From CAWJPW01 sp963844845 (GTDB lineage: Bacteria > Acidobacteriota > Thermoanaerobaculia > Thermoanaerobaculales > Sulfomarinibacteraceae), in NCBI GenBank assembly GCA_963844845.1, contig CAWJPW010000008.1, positions 620,001 to 684,000 on the forward strand: a DNA stretch of 64,000 bases. The letters are read 5' to 3'. The notes beneath the pieces were generated by a model. It searched no databases, was not told the origin of the DNA, and saw only the letters and a program-made list of their open reading frames with translations. The number at the start of each line of letters is the position of its first letter. The first letter of the stretch is position 1. Positions 9,052-16,839 of this stretch are shown here, in pieces. Made by a program: the position numbers and the translations under genes.

Positions 9052-10532
9052 GGAACGCGACCCTCTACCTCTCGGCCAGCCCCTTCGAGACGCGGGTGGC
9101 GCTTCGTGAGGACGGCCGCCTGGTGACCTACCGCGTGGAGCGCACGCAGGCGTCCTCACGGGTCGGCAACGTGTACAAGGGCCGGGTGAGCCGGGTTCTG
9201 CCCGGCATGCAGGCTGCCTTCGTCGATATCGGGCTCGGCCGCGACGCCTTCCTCTACGTGCGCGAGGCGAGCGGCGTCTTCGAACATTTCAGCGACCTCT
9301 TCGCCGCGGGCGAGCAGGACGAGCCTGCCGACCCGGCGAAGGCCTCCATCGGGGATCTTCTCCAGGTTGGGCAGGAGGTCCTGGTCCAGGTGGTGAAGGA
9401 CGAGCTGGGGGGCAAGGGCGCCCGTATCACCACCCACGTGGCGCTGCCCGGACGCTTTCTCGTGTATCTCCCCAGTGACAGCCAGGTGGGCGTCTCGCGG
9501 CGGATCGAGGACACCGAGGTGCGCGAGAAACTGCGCCGGCTGGGCGAGTCCTTCCACGACGCGGGTGGTTGGATCATACGCACCGCAGCCGCCGACCAGG
9601 AGAACGCCGGCCTCGCCGGCGATCGCGACGAGCTCCTGGCACGCTGGGTCCGCCTGCAGGCGGCGGCCGCGCGGAGTGGCGCCCCGGCCCTCCTCCACCG
9701 CGAGCTCGCACCCGCCCTACGCACGGTGCGGGACCTGCTCAGCGCTGGGGTGGATGAGTGCTGGCTCGACAACGCCGAGACCTATCGCGAGGTCGACACC
9801 TATCTGGAGGGGGCGGCTCCGGCCCTGCGGGGAAGGCTGCGGCTGCACAACGGGTCAGGCGACCTCATGGCCGCCTTCGCCATCGACCGCGAGCTGGAGA
9901 AGGCGTTGCGCCCGCGGGTGTGGCTCAAGTCCGGCGGCTATGTCGTGGTCAACCAGACCGAGGCGCTGGTAGCGATCGACGTGAACACCGGAAAGTACGT
10001 GGGCTCGACCTCGCTCGAGGACACCGTGTTCCGGATCAACCTGGAAGCGGTGCGCGAGATCGTTCGCCAGCTGCGCCTGCGCGACCTCGGCGGCATCGTC
10101 GTGATCGATTTCATCGACATGGAGGAGGCGGAGCACCGCCAGCGTCTGTACGATGCCCTGGCGGCCGAGCTCGCCCGCGACCCCGCCCGCTCCACGCTGC
10201 TGCCGATGACCGAGATCGGTCTTGTTCAGCTCACCCGTAAGCGCGCTCGCCCAAGCCTCGACCGCGTCCTCAACCGCGAGTGCCCCTGCTGTCACGGCTC
10301 GGGGCGGGTGCGGTCTCTCACCACAACCTGTCTCGACCTCCGGCGGGCAGTACTCGAGGCGGCGCCGGGGCGGGATGGCGGCGATGTTGTGGTAGAGGTA
10401 CATCCCGAGGTTGTGGCGCACCTGGCAGGACCCTTCAAGTCGATCCTCAGCGAGCTTGCCGACGAGCACGGAATCACCGTTGAGGTGCGGAGCAACCCTG
10501 CCCTACCACCGTGGGAGTTCGTCGTGCGCTAA
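9048..10532 (+). CDS. rng: Ribonuclease G (RNase E/G family)
   Basis: This 494-aa protein begins MRNATLYLSASPFETRVAL and has an S1 domain (GNVYKGRVSRVLPGMQAAFVD). The 5'-sensor and DNase I-like catalytic region carries Asp residues in AIDVNTGKYVG (about 311) and IDFIDMEE (about 353). The zinc-link CPCCHGSG lies near residue 411. The short length, without RNase E's long disordered tail, favours RNase G. The enzyme matures rRNA and decays mRNA. The start overlaps the rodA stop by four bases. Linkage of rng to mreBCD is also seen in Enterobacteria. The TAA stop is part of the left CTAA border of the repeat element at 10529-10712. Confidence 0.93.
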   Translation: MRNATLYLSASPFETRVALREDGRLVTYRVERTQASSRVGNVYKGRVSRVLPGMQAAFVDIGLGRDAFLYVREASGVFEHFSDLFAAGEQDEPADPAKASIGDLLQVGQEVLVQVVKDELGGKGARITTHVALPGRFLVYLPSDSQVGVSRRIEDTEVREKLRRLGESFHDAGGWIIRTAAADQENAGLAGDRDELLARWVRLQAAAARSGAPALLHRELAPALRTVRDLLSAGVDECWLDNAETYREVDTYLEGAAPALRGRLRLHNGSGDLMAAFAIDRELEKALRPRVWLKSGGYVVVNQTEALVAIDVNTGKYVGSTSLEDTVFRINLEAVREIVRQLRLRDLGGIVVIDFIDMEEAEHRQRLYDALAAELARDPARSTLLPMTEIGLVQLTRKRARPSLDRVLNRECPCCHGSGRVRSLTTTCLDLRRAVLEAAPGRDGGDVVVEVHPEVVAHLAGPFKSILSELADEHGITVEVRSNPALPPWEFVVR

Positions 10533-10712
10533 CCCGAACATCTCACCAGAATTCTGCTGCGACCGCAGAAACACCAGCCACAGCGGCGCTTCTCCCCTTG
10601 GCGCCGCCTGCGACGTGCCGCAAGCACGCCTCGGCGGCACCTCGGTCGAATCACCACCCTGACCGGCGTTTTCGCGGTCTCGCGACGAACACTGGTGAGA
10701 TATGCGGGCTAA
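10529..10712. repeat. MITE-like inverted-repeat element bounded by CTAA, between convergent genes
   Basis: A 176-bp segment (10533-10708) is flanked by the direct repeat CTAA on both sides. Its two ends are imperfect inverted repeats of roughly 35-45 bp. Both contain ATCTCACCAG starting about seven bases in, and both continue into a TTC...CCGC stretch. Internal hairpins are also visible, such as GTGCCG...CGGCAC near 10615-10645. The left CTAA supplies the rng stop and the right border supplies the stop of the converging glycosyltransferase. No coding capacity is evident. It could be a non-autonomous transposable element with a 4-bp target duplication, or a bidirectional terminator. Confidence 0.55.
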
Positions 10713-11581
10713 CGCCGGCGGCGCACCACGAGATCGGCGATGAGACCCAGGGCAAAGAGCTGGAGGGCGGCGAGAGTGAGGAGAACTGTCTTGTCGGCCA
10801 GGTTCTCCTCCACGAACACGTCCCATATACCAGTGCTCAGGGCGGCCACCCCACAGAGCGCAGCGAGGCCACCGAATACTCTGAAGGGGCTGAAGTAGAC
10901 CAGCGAGCGCAGGAGTGCCGTGAGGAGATGGAGCGTGTCCTTCACCGGCCGGAACTTTGAGCTTCCGGTACGGGGGTAGTAGTCCACCGCGACCCAGGCC
11001 ACCTGCCGCCGGTCGAGCAGCGTCGCGACCGTGATCGAGGTCGTGAACGAGAACCCGTCCGGGAGGAACGGCAGGTATTCCAGGATACCGGCGCGGGTGA
11101 AGCAACGAAAACCGGAGTTGAGATCAGGGATGGAACGACCCGTCAGAAGCTGGGCGAGACGTCGCACGAACCACTTGACGACTCGCCGCGCCGCGGGAAC
11201 CGCCACGTCGTGGCCGGTCCGTGCCCCGACGACGTGCTCGGCGCCCTCCATGAGGGGCCGGACCAGGCGGGGGAGCTCGTGCACCGGGTAGGTGCCGTCG
11301 CCGTCCACAACCGCCAAGTAGTCGCCGTGCGCTGCCCGGAGGCCGCGCTTGAGGGCAGCGCCGTAGCCGCCGCGGTTGCCGGTCTCGAGGACGAGGGCGC
11401 CGGCTTCGCGCGCACGTTGGGCGGTGGCATCGGACGAGCCGTCGTCGACGAGGAGGATCTCGGTCTCCAGGGGAAGGGATGCGGTAGCTTCCTGCACACC
11501 TCGCACCACCGCGGCGACCGATCCCTCCTCGTTGCATGCGGGAATGATGACTGAGAGGCAGGCGCCGGTGGGGTCATTCAT
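10709..11581 (-). CDS. GT2-family glycosyltransferase (dolichyl-phosphate mannose synthase-like)
   Basis: This 290-aa protein has a GT-A domain with SVIIPACNEEGSVAAVV, LLVDDGSSDAT and the DGDGTYP metal-binding DxD-type motif. It is closest in layout to polyprenyl-phosphate mannose or glucose synthases (DPM1/GtrB-like). Two membrane helices at the C terminus (about 215-285) anchor it. Such enzymes transfer a sugar from a nucleotide donor to polyprenyl phosphate at the inner membrane. The start overlaps the end of the upstream GT-C protein by eight bases, suggesting a pair in which this enzyme makes the lipid-linked donor that the GT-C protein uses. The sugar cannot be deduced. Confidence 0.85.
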   Translation of the reverse strand: MNDPTGACLSVIIPACNEEGSVAAVVRGVQEATASLPLETEILLVDDGSSDATAQRAREAGALVLETGNRGGYGAALKRGLRAAHGDYLAVVDGDGTYPVHELPRLVRPLMEGAEHVVGARTGHDVAVPAARRVVKWFVRRLAQLLTGRSIPDLNSGFRCFTRAGILEYLPFLPDGFSFTTSITVATLLDRRQVAWVAVDYYPRTGSSKFRPVKDTLHLLTALLRSLVYFSPFRVFGGLAALCGVAALSTGIWDVFVEENLADKTVLLTLAALQLFALGLIADLVVRRRR

Positions 11582-13526
11582 GAGATCGGCCTTTCAGGCG
11601 ATAGAGAGTACACGGCCCAGCCGAAGCGGCAGGCACCAGCGCCTGGGTGAAGAAGCGGGCGAGGGCGGCGCGGGCCTGGGGTCCCTCCGGCTGGAGGTAG
11701 CGCTCGCGTCCGAGGAGCTGCGCCACACGCTCCTCCTCGGCCCGGTTGACGAGTACATAGGTGACGCCAAGGTGCCGCAAGCCCGTGGCGATGCCCCTCG
11801 TGCTCTTCGTCTGCTCCGCGAGGCGGACCAGCAGGGGGGTCTGAAAGGGGTCCTGCGCCAGCACCGGGCGGTCCATGTAGAGCGTGCGTGACTCGCCAAC
11901 CAGGAGGAGGAGGTCCCCGGGGCCTACATTTCGGTGGAGCGCGGGGAGAATGTCCCAGTAGGTTACGTAGCGCTCCATCAGGTGGTTTCCGCTCGCGGCG
12001 CCTACGGCGGCGGCGAGGCGATACATCCCGGTGTCCGTGAAGGCTCCCTGGAGACTCCAGGCGAGCGTCAACCCCACCAGCACGATGAGCCCCCGTCTGA
12101 TGATTGGCGCCGCGCGACCCAGCGCAGCCACCAGCCCCGCGGCGGCCAGGACGTCGAGGGGCACGAGCACCGGGACCACATAACGCCCCAGCTGGGGAGA
12201 CAGTGCCCAGCCGGCGCCTCCAAGCAGCGCGACCACGCCCACCATCACCGCCGGACGCGATCGCTCCCGGAGCAGGAAGAAGAGCGCGAAGGGCAGCAAG
12301 AGGAGATGAACGGCGCCAATGAGGCCGGCTTCGCCACGCGGTGAGAACGTGCCCAGCGTCAGCGCACTGGGGGCGCCACCGAGCGCCAGAGCACCCACGT
12401 GATGGGCAAGACCCGCGGCGATGTTCGGCTCCTTCATCGGGAAGACAGCGGCCAGATAGGGGAACACGGGATCCCCGGTGCTCCACCAGTTCTGGGCCAA
12501 CCAGGGCGCCAGGGGAATCGCCAGACCGAAGGCGAGGAAACCCCAGCGGACGAGGATGTCGCGAAGCGGCTTTCGATCGCCCACGATCGCGAGCGCAAGA
12601 GCGATCGGGACGACCACCGTGAGGATGGCCAGGTACTTGGCCGCCGCCGCGAGGCCACAGAGCAGCCCGATCAACAGCCACAAGCCGCGGCCGCCCCGTC
12701 CGTCGACCGCCCGCAGTGCGAGCAGCAGGGCGCCGGCCCCCCAGGCGGCGACGCCGAGGTCCGCAGCCGCCCAGGTGGACATGATGAATACGGCCGGAGT
12801 CGCAGCCAGCATCGCCGCTGTGAGTGCGGCCGCCGAGGGATTGAAACGGTGGGCGATGAGCGCGGCAACGACTACCACCACGACGCCGGCAGCCCAGTGG
12901 ATCAGCTGTGCCGCCACCGGCCCGAAGCTGCTCAGCCCGTATACGTAAAGCAGACCCATCTGGGCGGGCAGATGACTGTAGACACTGTACGGCGTCATCG
13001 TGATGGTTCCGGCGCGCAGCCACTGTGCCGGAAAGGCGAGGTGGTAGTGCAGCTGATCGTAGAACGGAGAGTCCACCAAGCTGATCAGGAACGTCGGGAG
13101 CGCCACCACGAGAAGCACGACTGTCGCGAGCGGAGGGAGCTGGGTGGGAATTCGGGGGCGGGGCCCGACGAGAAGCCGCCAAAACCCCAAGCCGGCCGCA
13201 GCGGCAAGCATGACCAGCAGAAGGGTGGGCCGCAGCCAACCGACGGCTGCGAGTCCCCAGGCCCCAAGGGAGAGGCCGCCGGCACCCAGGAGGAGTATGG
13301 CCGGCCCATAGCCATCGCCAGCGGCGTCGTCCTGACCAGCCCCACGCCACAGGCACCAGCCGATCCCCCAGGCCGCGGCTGCCATGACGGCGAGCCAGGC
13401 GGCACCGAGGACGAACTGGGCCAGCGGCGCCGGGCGGTCGACGTTTCGGAAGAGCCAGAGCACCCCGACCATCCAGAGGACGGCGGCGAGCAAGGCAAGC
13501 TCATCCGGGAGGCGGCGCTGCGCCAT
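11574..13526 (-). CDS. Multi-pass GT-C (PMT/ArnT-like, GT39/GT83 type) glycosyltransferase
   Basis: About 650 aa from the ATG at 13526 (or 653 from 13535). It has roughly 11-13 membrane helices and a soluble C-terminal domain. The first large periplasmic loop carries the acidic motif DSPFYDQLHYHL, expected for GT-C enzymes that use polyprenyl-phosphate sugars. The middle helices around AKYLAILTVVVPIALAL are typical of this clan. It probably glycosylates a periplasmic substrate (protein, lipid A or polysaccharide) with the donor made by the adjacent GT2 enzyme. No strong ribosome-binding site was seen, so the start is uncertain; the longer reading frame to 13649 has a basic, non-membrane N terminus that looks spurious. 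Confidence 0.75.
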   Translation of the reverse strand: MAQRRLPDELALLAAVLWMVGVLWLFRNVDRPAPLAQFVLGAAWLAVMAAAAWGIGWCLWRGAGQDDAAGDGYGPAILLLGAGGLSLGAWGLAAVGWLRPTLLLVMLAAAAGLGFWRLLVGPRPRIPTQLPPLATVVLLVVALPTFLISLVDSPFYDQLHYHLAFPAQWLRAGTITMTPYSVYSHLPAQMGLLYVYGLSSFGPVAAQLIHWAAGVVVVVVAALIAHRFNPSAAALTAAMLAATPAVFIMSTWAAADLGVAAWGAGALLLALRAVDGRGGRGLWLLIGLLCGLAAAAKYLAILTVVVPIALALAIVGDRKPLRDILVRWGFLAFGLAIPLAPWLAQNWWSTGDPVFPYLAAVFPMKEPNIAAGLAHHVGALALGGAPSALTLGTFSPRGEAGLIGAVHLLLLPFALFFLLRERSRPAVMVGVVALLGGAGWALSPQLGRYVVPVLVPLDVLAAAGLVAALGRAAPIIRRGLIVLVGLTLAWSLQGAFTDTGMYRLAAAVGAASGNHLMERYVTYWDILPALHRNVGPGDLLLLVGESRTLYMDRPVLAQDPFQTPLLVRLAEQTKSTRGIATGLRHLGVTYVLVNRAEEERVAQLLGRERYLQPEGPQARAALARFFTQALVPAASAGPCTLYRLKGRSHE

Positions 13527-13689
13527 GGTGGCCATCTTAGCGTGGCGCCGGTCCGCACGCCGCAGACGGGGACAACCCTTCCGGCGAGCTCGAGGTTGGG
13601 AGCGCTCGGCGACGCTCGCCAACCGGGTTCGGGCCGCGGCGGCTCGCACCCTGGCCTCCGCCGACCCTACCCACCCGTCGGTAGGCCCC

Positions 13690-14757
13690 TCAAAGCGGAT
13701 CGTACAGGGTCCGCCGCTGCCGCGGCGTGAGTCCGACCTCGCGGATGATGCGCTCGATGTCGGCCTGGGTCATGCGGTGCTGCGCCCCGGCAGCGGCGAC
13801 GACGTTCTCCTCCAGCATGATGGAGCCGAGGTCGTCGGCGCCGAAGGCGAGGGAGACCTGGCCGATCTTGGGACCTTGTGTCACCCAGGAGCCCTGCACA
13901 TGGGTGATGTTGTCGAGGCAGAGACGAGAGATCGCCAGGGTGCGGAGGTAGTCGTAGCCGCCCGATGGGGCGACCTCACCCTCGAGGTCGGTGTTCTCGT
14001 CCTGGAAGGTCCAGGGGATGAAGGCCGTGAAGCCGCCGGTCGTATCCTGCAGCTCGCGAACCGCGAGGAGGTGATCGACCCGGGCGCCATAGGGCTCACC
14101 CACGCCGAACATCATGGTGGCGGTGGTGCGCATGCCGAGCTCATGTGCGGTGCGGTGGACGGCCAGCCACTGCTCGGTGGAGGCCTTGGCGCGGGAGAAG
14201 ATGCGGCGGCGGGTGTCATCCTCGAGAATCTCGGCGCCGCCGCCGGGAATCGAGGCGAGCCCGGCGTCACGGAGGCGGGTGATCACCTCGGCGAGAGGGC
14301 GCTTCTCGACCTTGGCGATGAACCAGATCTCGGGAGCCGAGAAGGCGTGCAGGTGGATCTGCGGGAAGGTGGTCTTGAGGCGCCGCAGGAGGTCCTCATA
14401 AAAGTCGATGCGCAGCGCCGGGTGGACTCCACCCTGGAGGAGGATCCCGGTGCCGCCGGCAGCCACGGTTTCCGCCACCTTCTCGGCGATCGCGTCGAAG
14501 GGCAGCACGTAGGCGTCGGCGTCGGCGGGCTTGCGGTAGAAGGCGCAGAACCGGCACCGGTAGATGCAGACATTGGTGTAGTTGATGTTGCGGTCGATGA
14601 TGTAGGTGGCCTCGCTGGCGTCGGTGTGTCGTTCCCGCACCAGCTGCGCCGCCTGCCCCAGCGCGAGCAGCCCCGCCTCCTCGAACAGTGCCTCCACGTC
14701 ACTCCGCTCGAGCCGCTCTCCCGCGACCGCCCGATCGAGAATCCCTTGGGTGTCCAT
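13690..14757 (-). CDS. mqnC: Dehypoxanthine futalosine cyclase MqnC (radical SAM)
   Basis: This 355-aa radical SAM enzyme has the cluster motif CIYRCRFCAF following the characteristic RNINYTNV, and GGTGILLQGGVHP and SIPGGGAEIL further on. MqnC cyclizes dehypoxanthine futalosine in the futalosine route to menaquinone. MqnE, the related aminofutalosine synthase, is the main alternative, but IDRNINYTNV and the length fit MqnC better. No other mqn gene is in the window. It lies downstream of rho in the same direction but is separated by a strong palindrome (14822-14869), so it is probably transcribed separately. Confidence 0.87.
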   Translation of the reverse strand: MDTQGILDRAVAGERLERSDVEALFEEAGLLALGQAAQLVRERHTDASEATYIIDRNINYTNVCIYRCRFCAFYRKPADADAYVLPFDAIAEKVAETVAAGGTGILLQGGVHPALRIDFYEDLLRRLKTTFPQIHLHAFSAPEIWFIAKVEKRPLAEVITRLRDAGLASIPGGGAEILEDDTRRRIFSRAKASTEQWLAVHRTAHELGMRTTATMMFGVGEPYGARVDHLLAVRELQDTTGGFTAFIPWTFQDENTDLEGEVAPSGGYDYLRTLAISRLCLDNITHVQGSWVTQGPKIGQVSLAFGADDLGSIMLEENVVAAAGAQHRMTQADIERIIREVGLTPRQRRTLYDPL

Positions 14758-14821
14758 TTCCTGTTTTCCCCCTAAGAGCGAGGAACTCGGCTCGCCCTGA
14801 CGTCCTTCCCCTCTCCTCAGA

Positions 14822-14869
14822 GGCTAGAACGCCGGGGCTCGCTCAGGGGCGAGCCCCGGCGTTCTAGCC
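14822..14869. terminator. Perfect 21-bp-arm palindrome containing the rho stop codon
   Basis: Arms at 14822-14842 and 14849-14869 are exact reverse complements around a six-base loop (TCAGGG). Each arm contains CTAG; the right CTAG holds the rho TAG stop. As RNA it would form a very stable GC-rich hairpin right at the end of rho, so it probably terminates the rho transcript or protects its 3' end. There is no long T tract. The CTAG borders resemble those of the other inverted-repeat elements in this window. Confidence 0.65.
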
Positions 14870-16231
14870 TTGGGACATCGCCTCGAGGAAGTCGCGGTTG
14901 GTGTCCACCTTCGAGAGCCGCTCGAGCAGCAGCTCCATGGCCTCGACCGTGGACAACGCCGAGAGCACCTTGCGCAGCACCCAGATGCGCCGCAGCTCCC
15001 ACTCGTCGATGAGGAGCTCCTCCTTGCGGGTCCCGGAGCGGTGGATGTCGATGGACGGGAAGACGCGCTTCTCCACCAGCTTGCGGTCGAGATGGACCTC
15101 CATGTTGCCGGTGCCCTTGAACTCCTCGAAGATCACGTCGTCCATGCGGGAGCCGGTGTCGATGAGGGCGGTGCCGATGATGGTGAGGCTGCCCCCCTCT
15201 TCGATGTTCCGAGCGGCGCCGAAGAAACGCTTGGGCTTTTGCAGGGCGTTGGAATCGACGCCGCCGGACAGCACCTTGCCCGACGGCGGCACCACGGTGT
15301 TGTAGGCGCGCGCCAGACGGGTGATGGAGTCGAGCAGGATGACCACGTCGCGGCGGTGCTCCACGAGCCGCTTGGCCTTTTCGATCACCATCTCGGCCAC
15401 CTGCACGTGGCGCACCGCGGGCTCGTCGAAGGTCGAGGAGATGACCTCGCCCTGGACGGAGCGCTGCATGTCGGTGACCTCCTCGGGGCGCTCGTCGATG
15501 AGCAGCACGATAAGCGTGATTTCCGGGTGGTTCTGGGTGATGGAGTTGGCGATGGCCTGCAGCATCATGGTCTTACCGGTGCGCGGCGGCGCCACCAGGA
15601 GGCCGCGCTGGCCCTTACCTAGCGGGGTCAGCAGGTCCATGACCCGCGAGGTCATGTTGTCAGACACCTCGAGCTTGATGCGCTCCTCGGGGTAGAGCGG
15701 CGTCAGGTTGTCGAAGTGGACCTTCTCCTGCGTGAACTCTGGGGGCTCGAAGTTGATGGCCTCGACCTTGATGAGGGCGAAGTAGCGCTCCCCCTCCTTG
15801 GGCGGGCGGATCTGCCCCGACACGGTGTCGCCGGTCTTCAGGTTGAAGCGCCGGATCTGGGACGGTGACACGTAGATGTCGTCGGGGCCCGGAAGGTAGT
15901 TGTACTCGGGGGCGCGCAGGAAGCCGAAGCCCTCGGGCAGGACCTCCAGCACACCCTCCCCGAAGATCAGGCCCTCGCGCTCGGTCTGGCGCTGGAGGAT
16001 GCGGAAGATGAGATCCTGGCGGCGCATGCCGGTGGGGTTCTCGACCCCAAAGGCCTTGGCTGTACCGCCCAGCTCGCCGATACTCATCTCCTTGAGCTGC
16101 TTGAGGTCCAAGCGTCCGCGCTCGGCGGCGGCCTCGGCTGTCTGAGCCTCGTACTCCTCGATCTCGTCTTCGAGGTCGAGGGGAATCACCACCGGCTCGG
16201 CTTCCTGGTTGCTCTTCTTCTTACGTACCAT
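14864..16231 (-). CDS. rho: Transcription termination factor Rho
   Basis: This 455-aa protein has an N-terminal acidic/helical region and a Rho_N SAP-like segment (LKQLKEMSIGELGGTAKAFGV). An RNA-binding cold-shock domain follows (EVLPEGFGFLRAPEYNYLPG). The RecA-type ATPase has P-loop VAPPRTGKTMM and Walker B VVILLDSITRLARAYN, with VDSNALQKPKRFFGAARN further on. Rho hexamers unwind RNA and terminate transcription. ATG 16231 was chosen over the longer frame (16285) because GAGGTGA lies about six bases upstream; it overlaps the end of engB by 11 bases. Rho sits at the end of a lon-engB-rho run. Confidence 0.97.
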   Translation of the reverse strand: MVRKKKSNQEAEPVVIPLDLEDEIEEYEAQTAEAAAERGRLDLKQLKEMSIGELGGTAKAFGVENPTGMRRQDLIFRILQRQTEREGLIFGEGVLEVLPEGFGFLRAPEYNYLPGPDDIYVSPSQIRRFNLKTGDTVSGQIRPPKEGERYFALIKVEAINFEPPEFTQEKVHFDNLTPLYPEERIKLEVSDNMTSRVMDLLTPLGKGQRGLLVAPPRTGKTMMLQAIANSITQNHPEITLIVLLIDERPEEVTDMQRSVQGEVISSTFDEPAVRHVQVAEMVIEKAKRLVEHRRDVVILLDSITRLARAYNTVVPPSGKVLSGGVDSNALQKPKRFFGAARNIEEGGSLTIIGTALIDTGSRMDDVIFEEFKGTGNMEVHLDRKLVEKRVFPSIDIHRSGTRKEELLIDEWELRRIWVLRKVLSALSTVEAMELLLERLSKVDTNRDFLEAMSQG

Positions 16232-16835
16232 CGTTCTCACCTCGCTGGCGTTCGCGCCACTGCTCGAGAAGGGTCTGTATCTCACGGAGGAGCTCGCCCC
16301 GACCCTCGCCGGCGGTCACGCTGACCACCGCCGGCGGTGTGGGCAAGGCGAGATCGAGCTGGACCCGCTGGCGCATGCGCGCCGCCTGGGAGCGGCTCAC
16401 CTTGTCAGCCTTGGTGAGCACAACCAGACGCTTGCGCCCGTCGGCCAGCAGCATTTCCTGCAGCTCCATGTCTTGGGCTGTGGGACCGCGACGGACGTCG
16501 ACGAGGGTCATCACCCCCGCAAGCCGATCCTCACCGGCCAGGTAGTGAGTGAGCTCTCGTCCCCACTGCTCCCGCAGCTCTGCATGCACCTTGGCGTATC
16601 CGTAACCCGGTAGGTCGACCAGGTAGAAGACCCGGTTGACCAGGTAGAAGTTGAGGGTCCTCGTTTTGCCGGGCGCCTTGGCCACCTTGGCCAGGGTGCG
16701 GCGGCACAGCCAGTTCAGAAGACTCGACTTACCGACATTCGAGCGGCCCGCCACCGCGAGATGGGGGAGCCTCTCTTGGGGCCTTCCCGCCGGTGTGAGG
16801 GCGGAGGTACGGTACTCGACGGTCTTGATCTCCAC
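16221..16835 (-). CDS. engB: Ribosome biogenesis GTP-binding protein EngB (YsxC/YihA)
   Basis: This 204-aa TRAFAC GTPase has G1 GRSNVGKSSLLN, a G2 threonine in PGKTRTLNFYL, G3 DLPGYGYAKV and G4 TKAD. Size and the DLPGYGYA motif are diagnostic for EngB, which assists assembly of the large ribosomal subunit. It starts four bases after lon and overlaps rho, so lon, engB and rho form one transcription unit. lon-engB linkage is common in bacteria. Confidence 0.95.
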   Translation of the reverse strand: MEIKTVEYRTSALTPAGRPQERLPHLAVAGRSNVGKSSLLNWLCRRTLAKVAKAPGKTRTLNFYLVNRVFYLVDLPGYGYAKVHAELREQWGRELTHYLAGEDRLAGVMTLVDVRRGPTAQDMELQEMLLADGRKRLVVLTKADKVSRSQAARMRQRVQLDLALPTPPAVVSVTAGEGRGELLREIQTLLEQWRERQRGENDGT

Positions 16836-16839
16836 GGCG

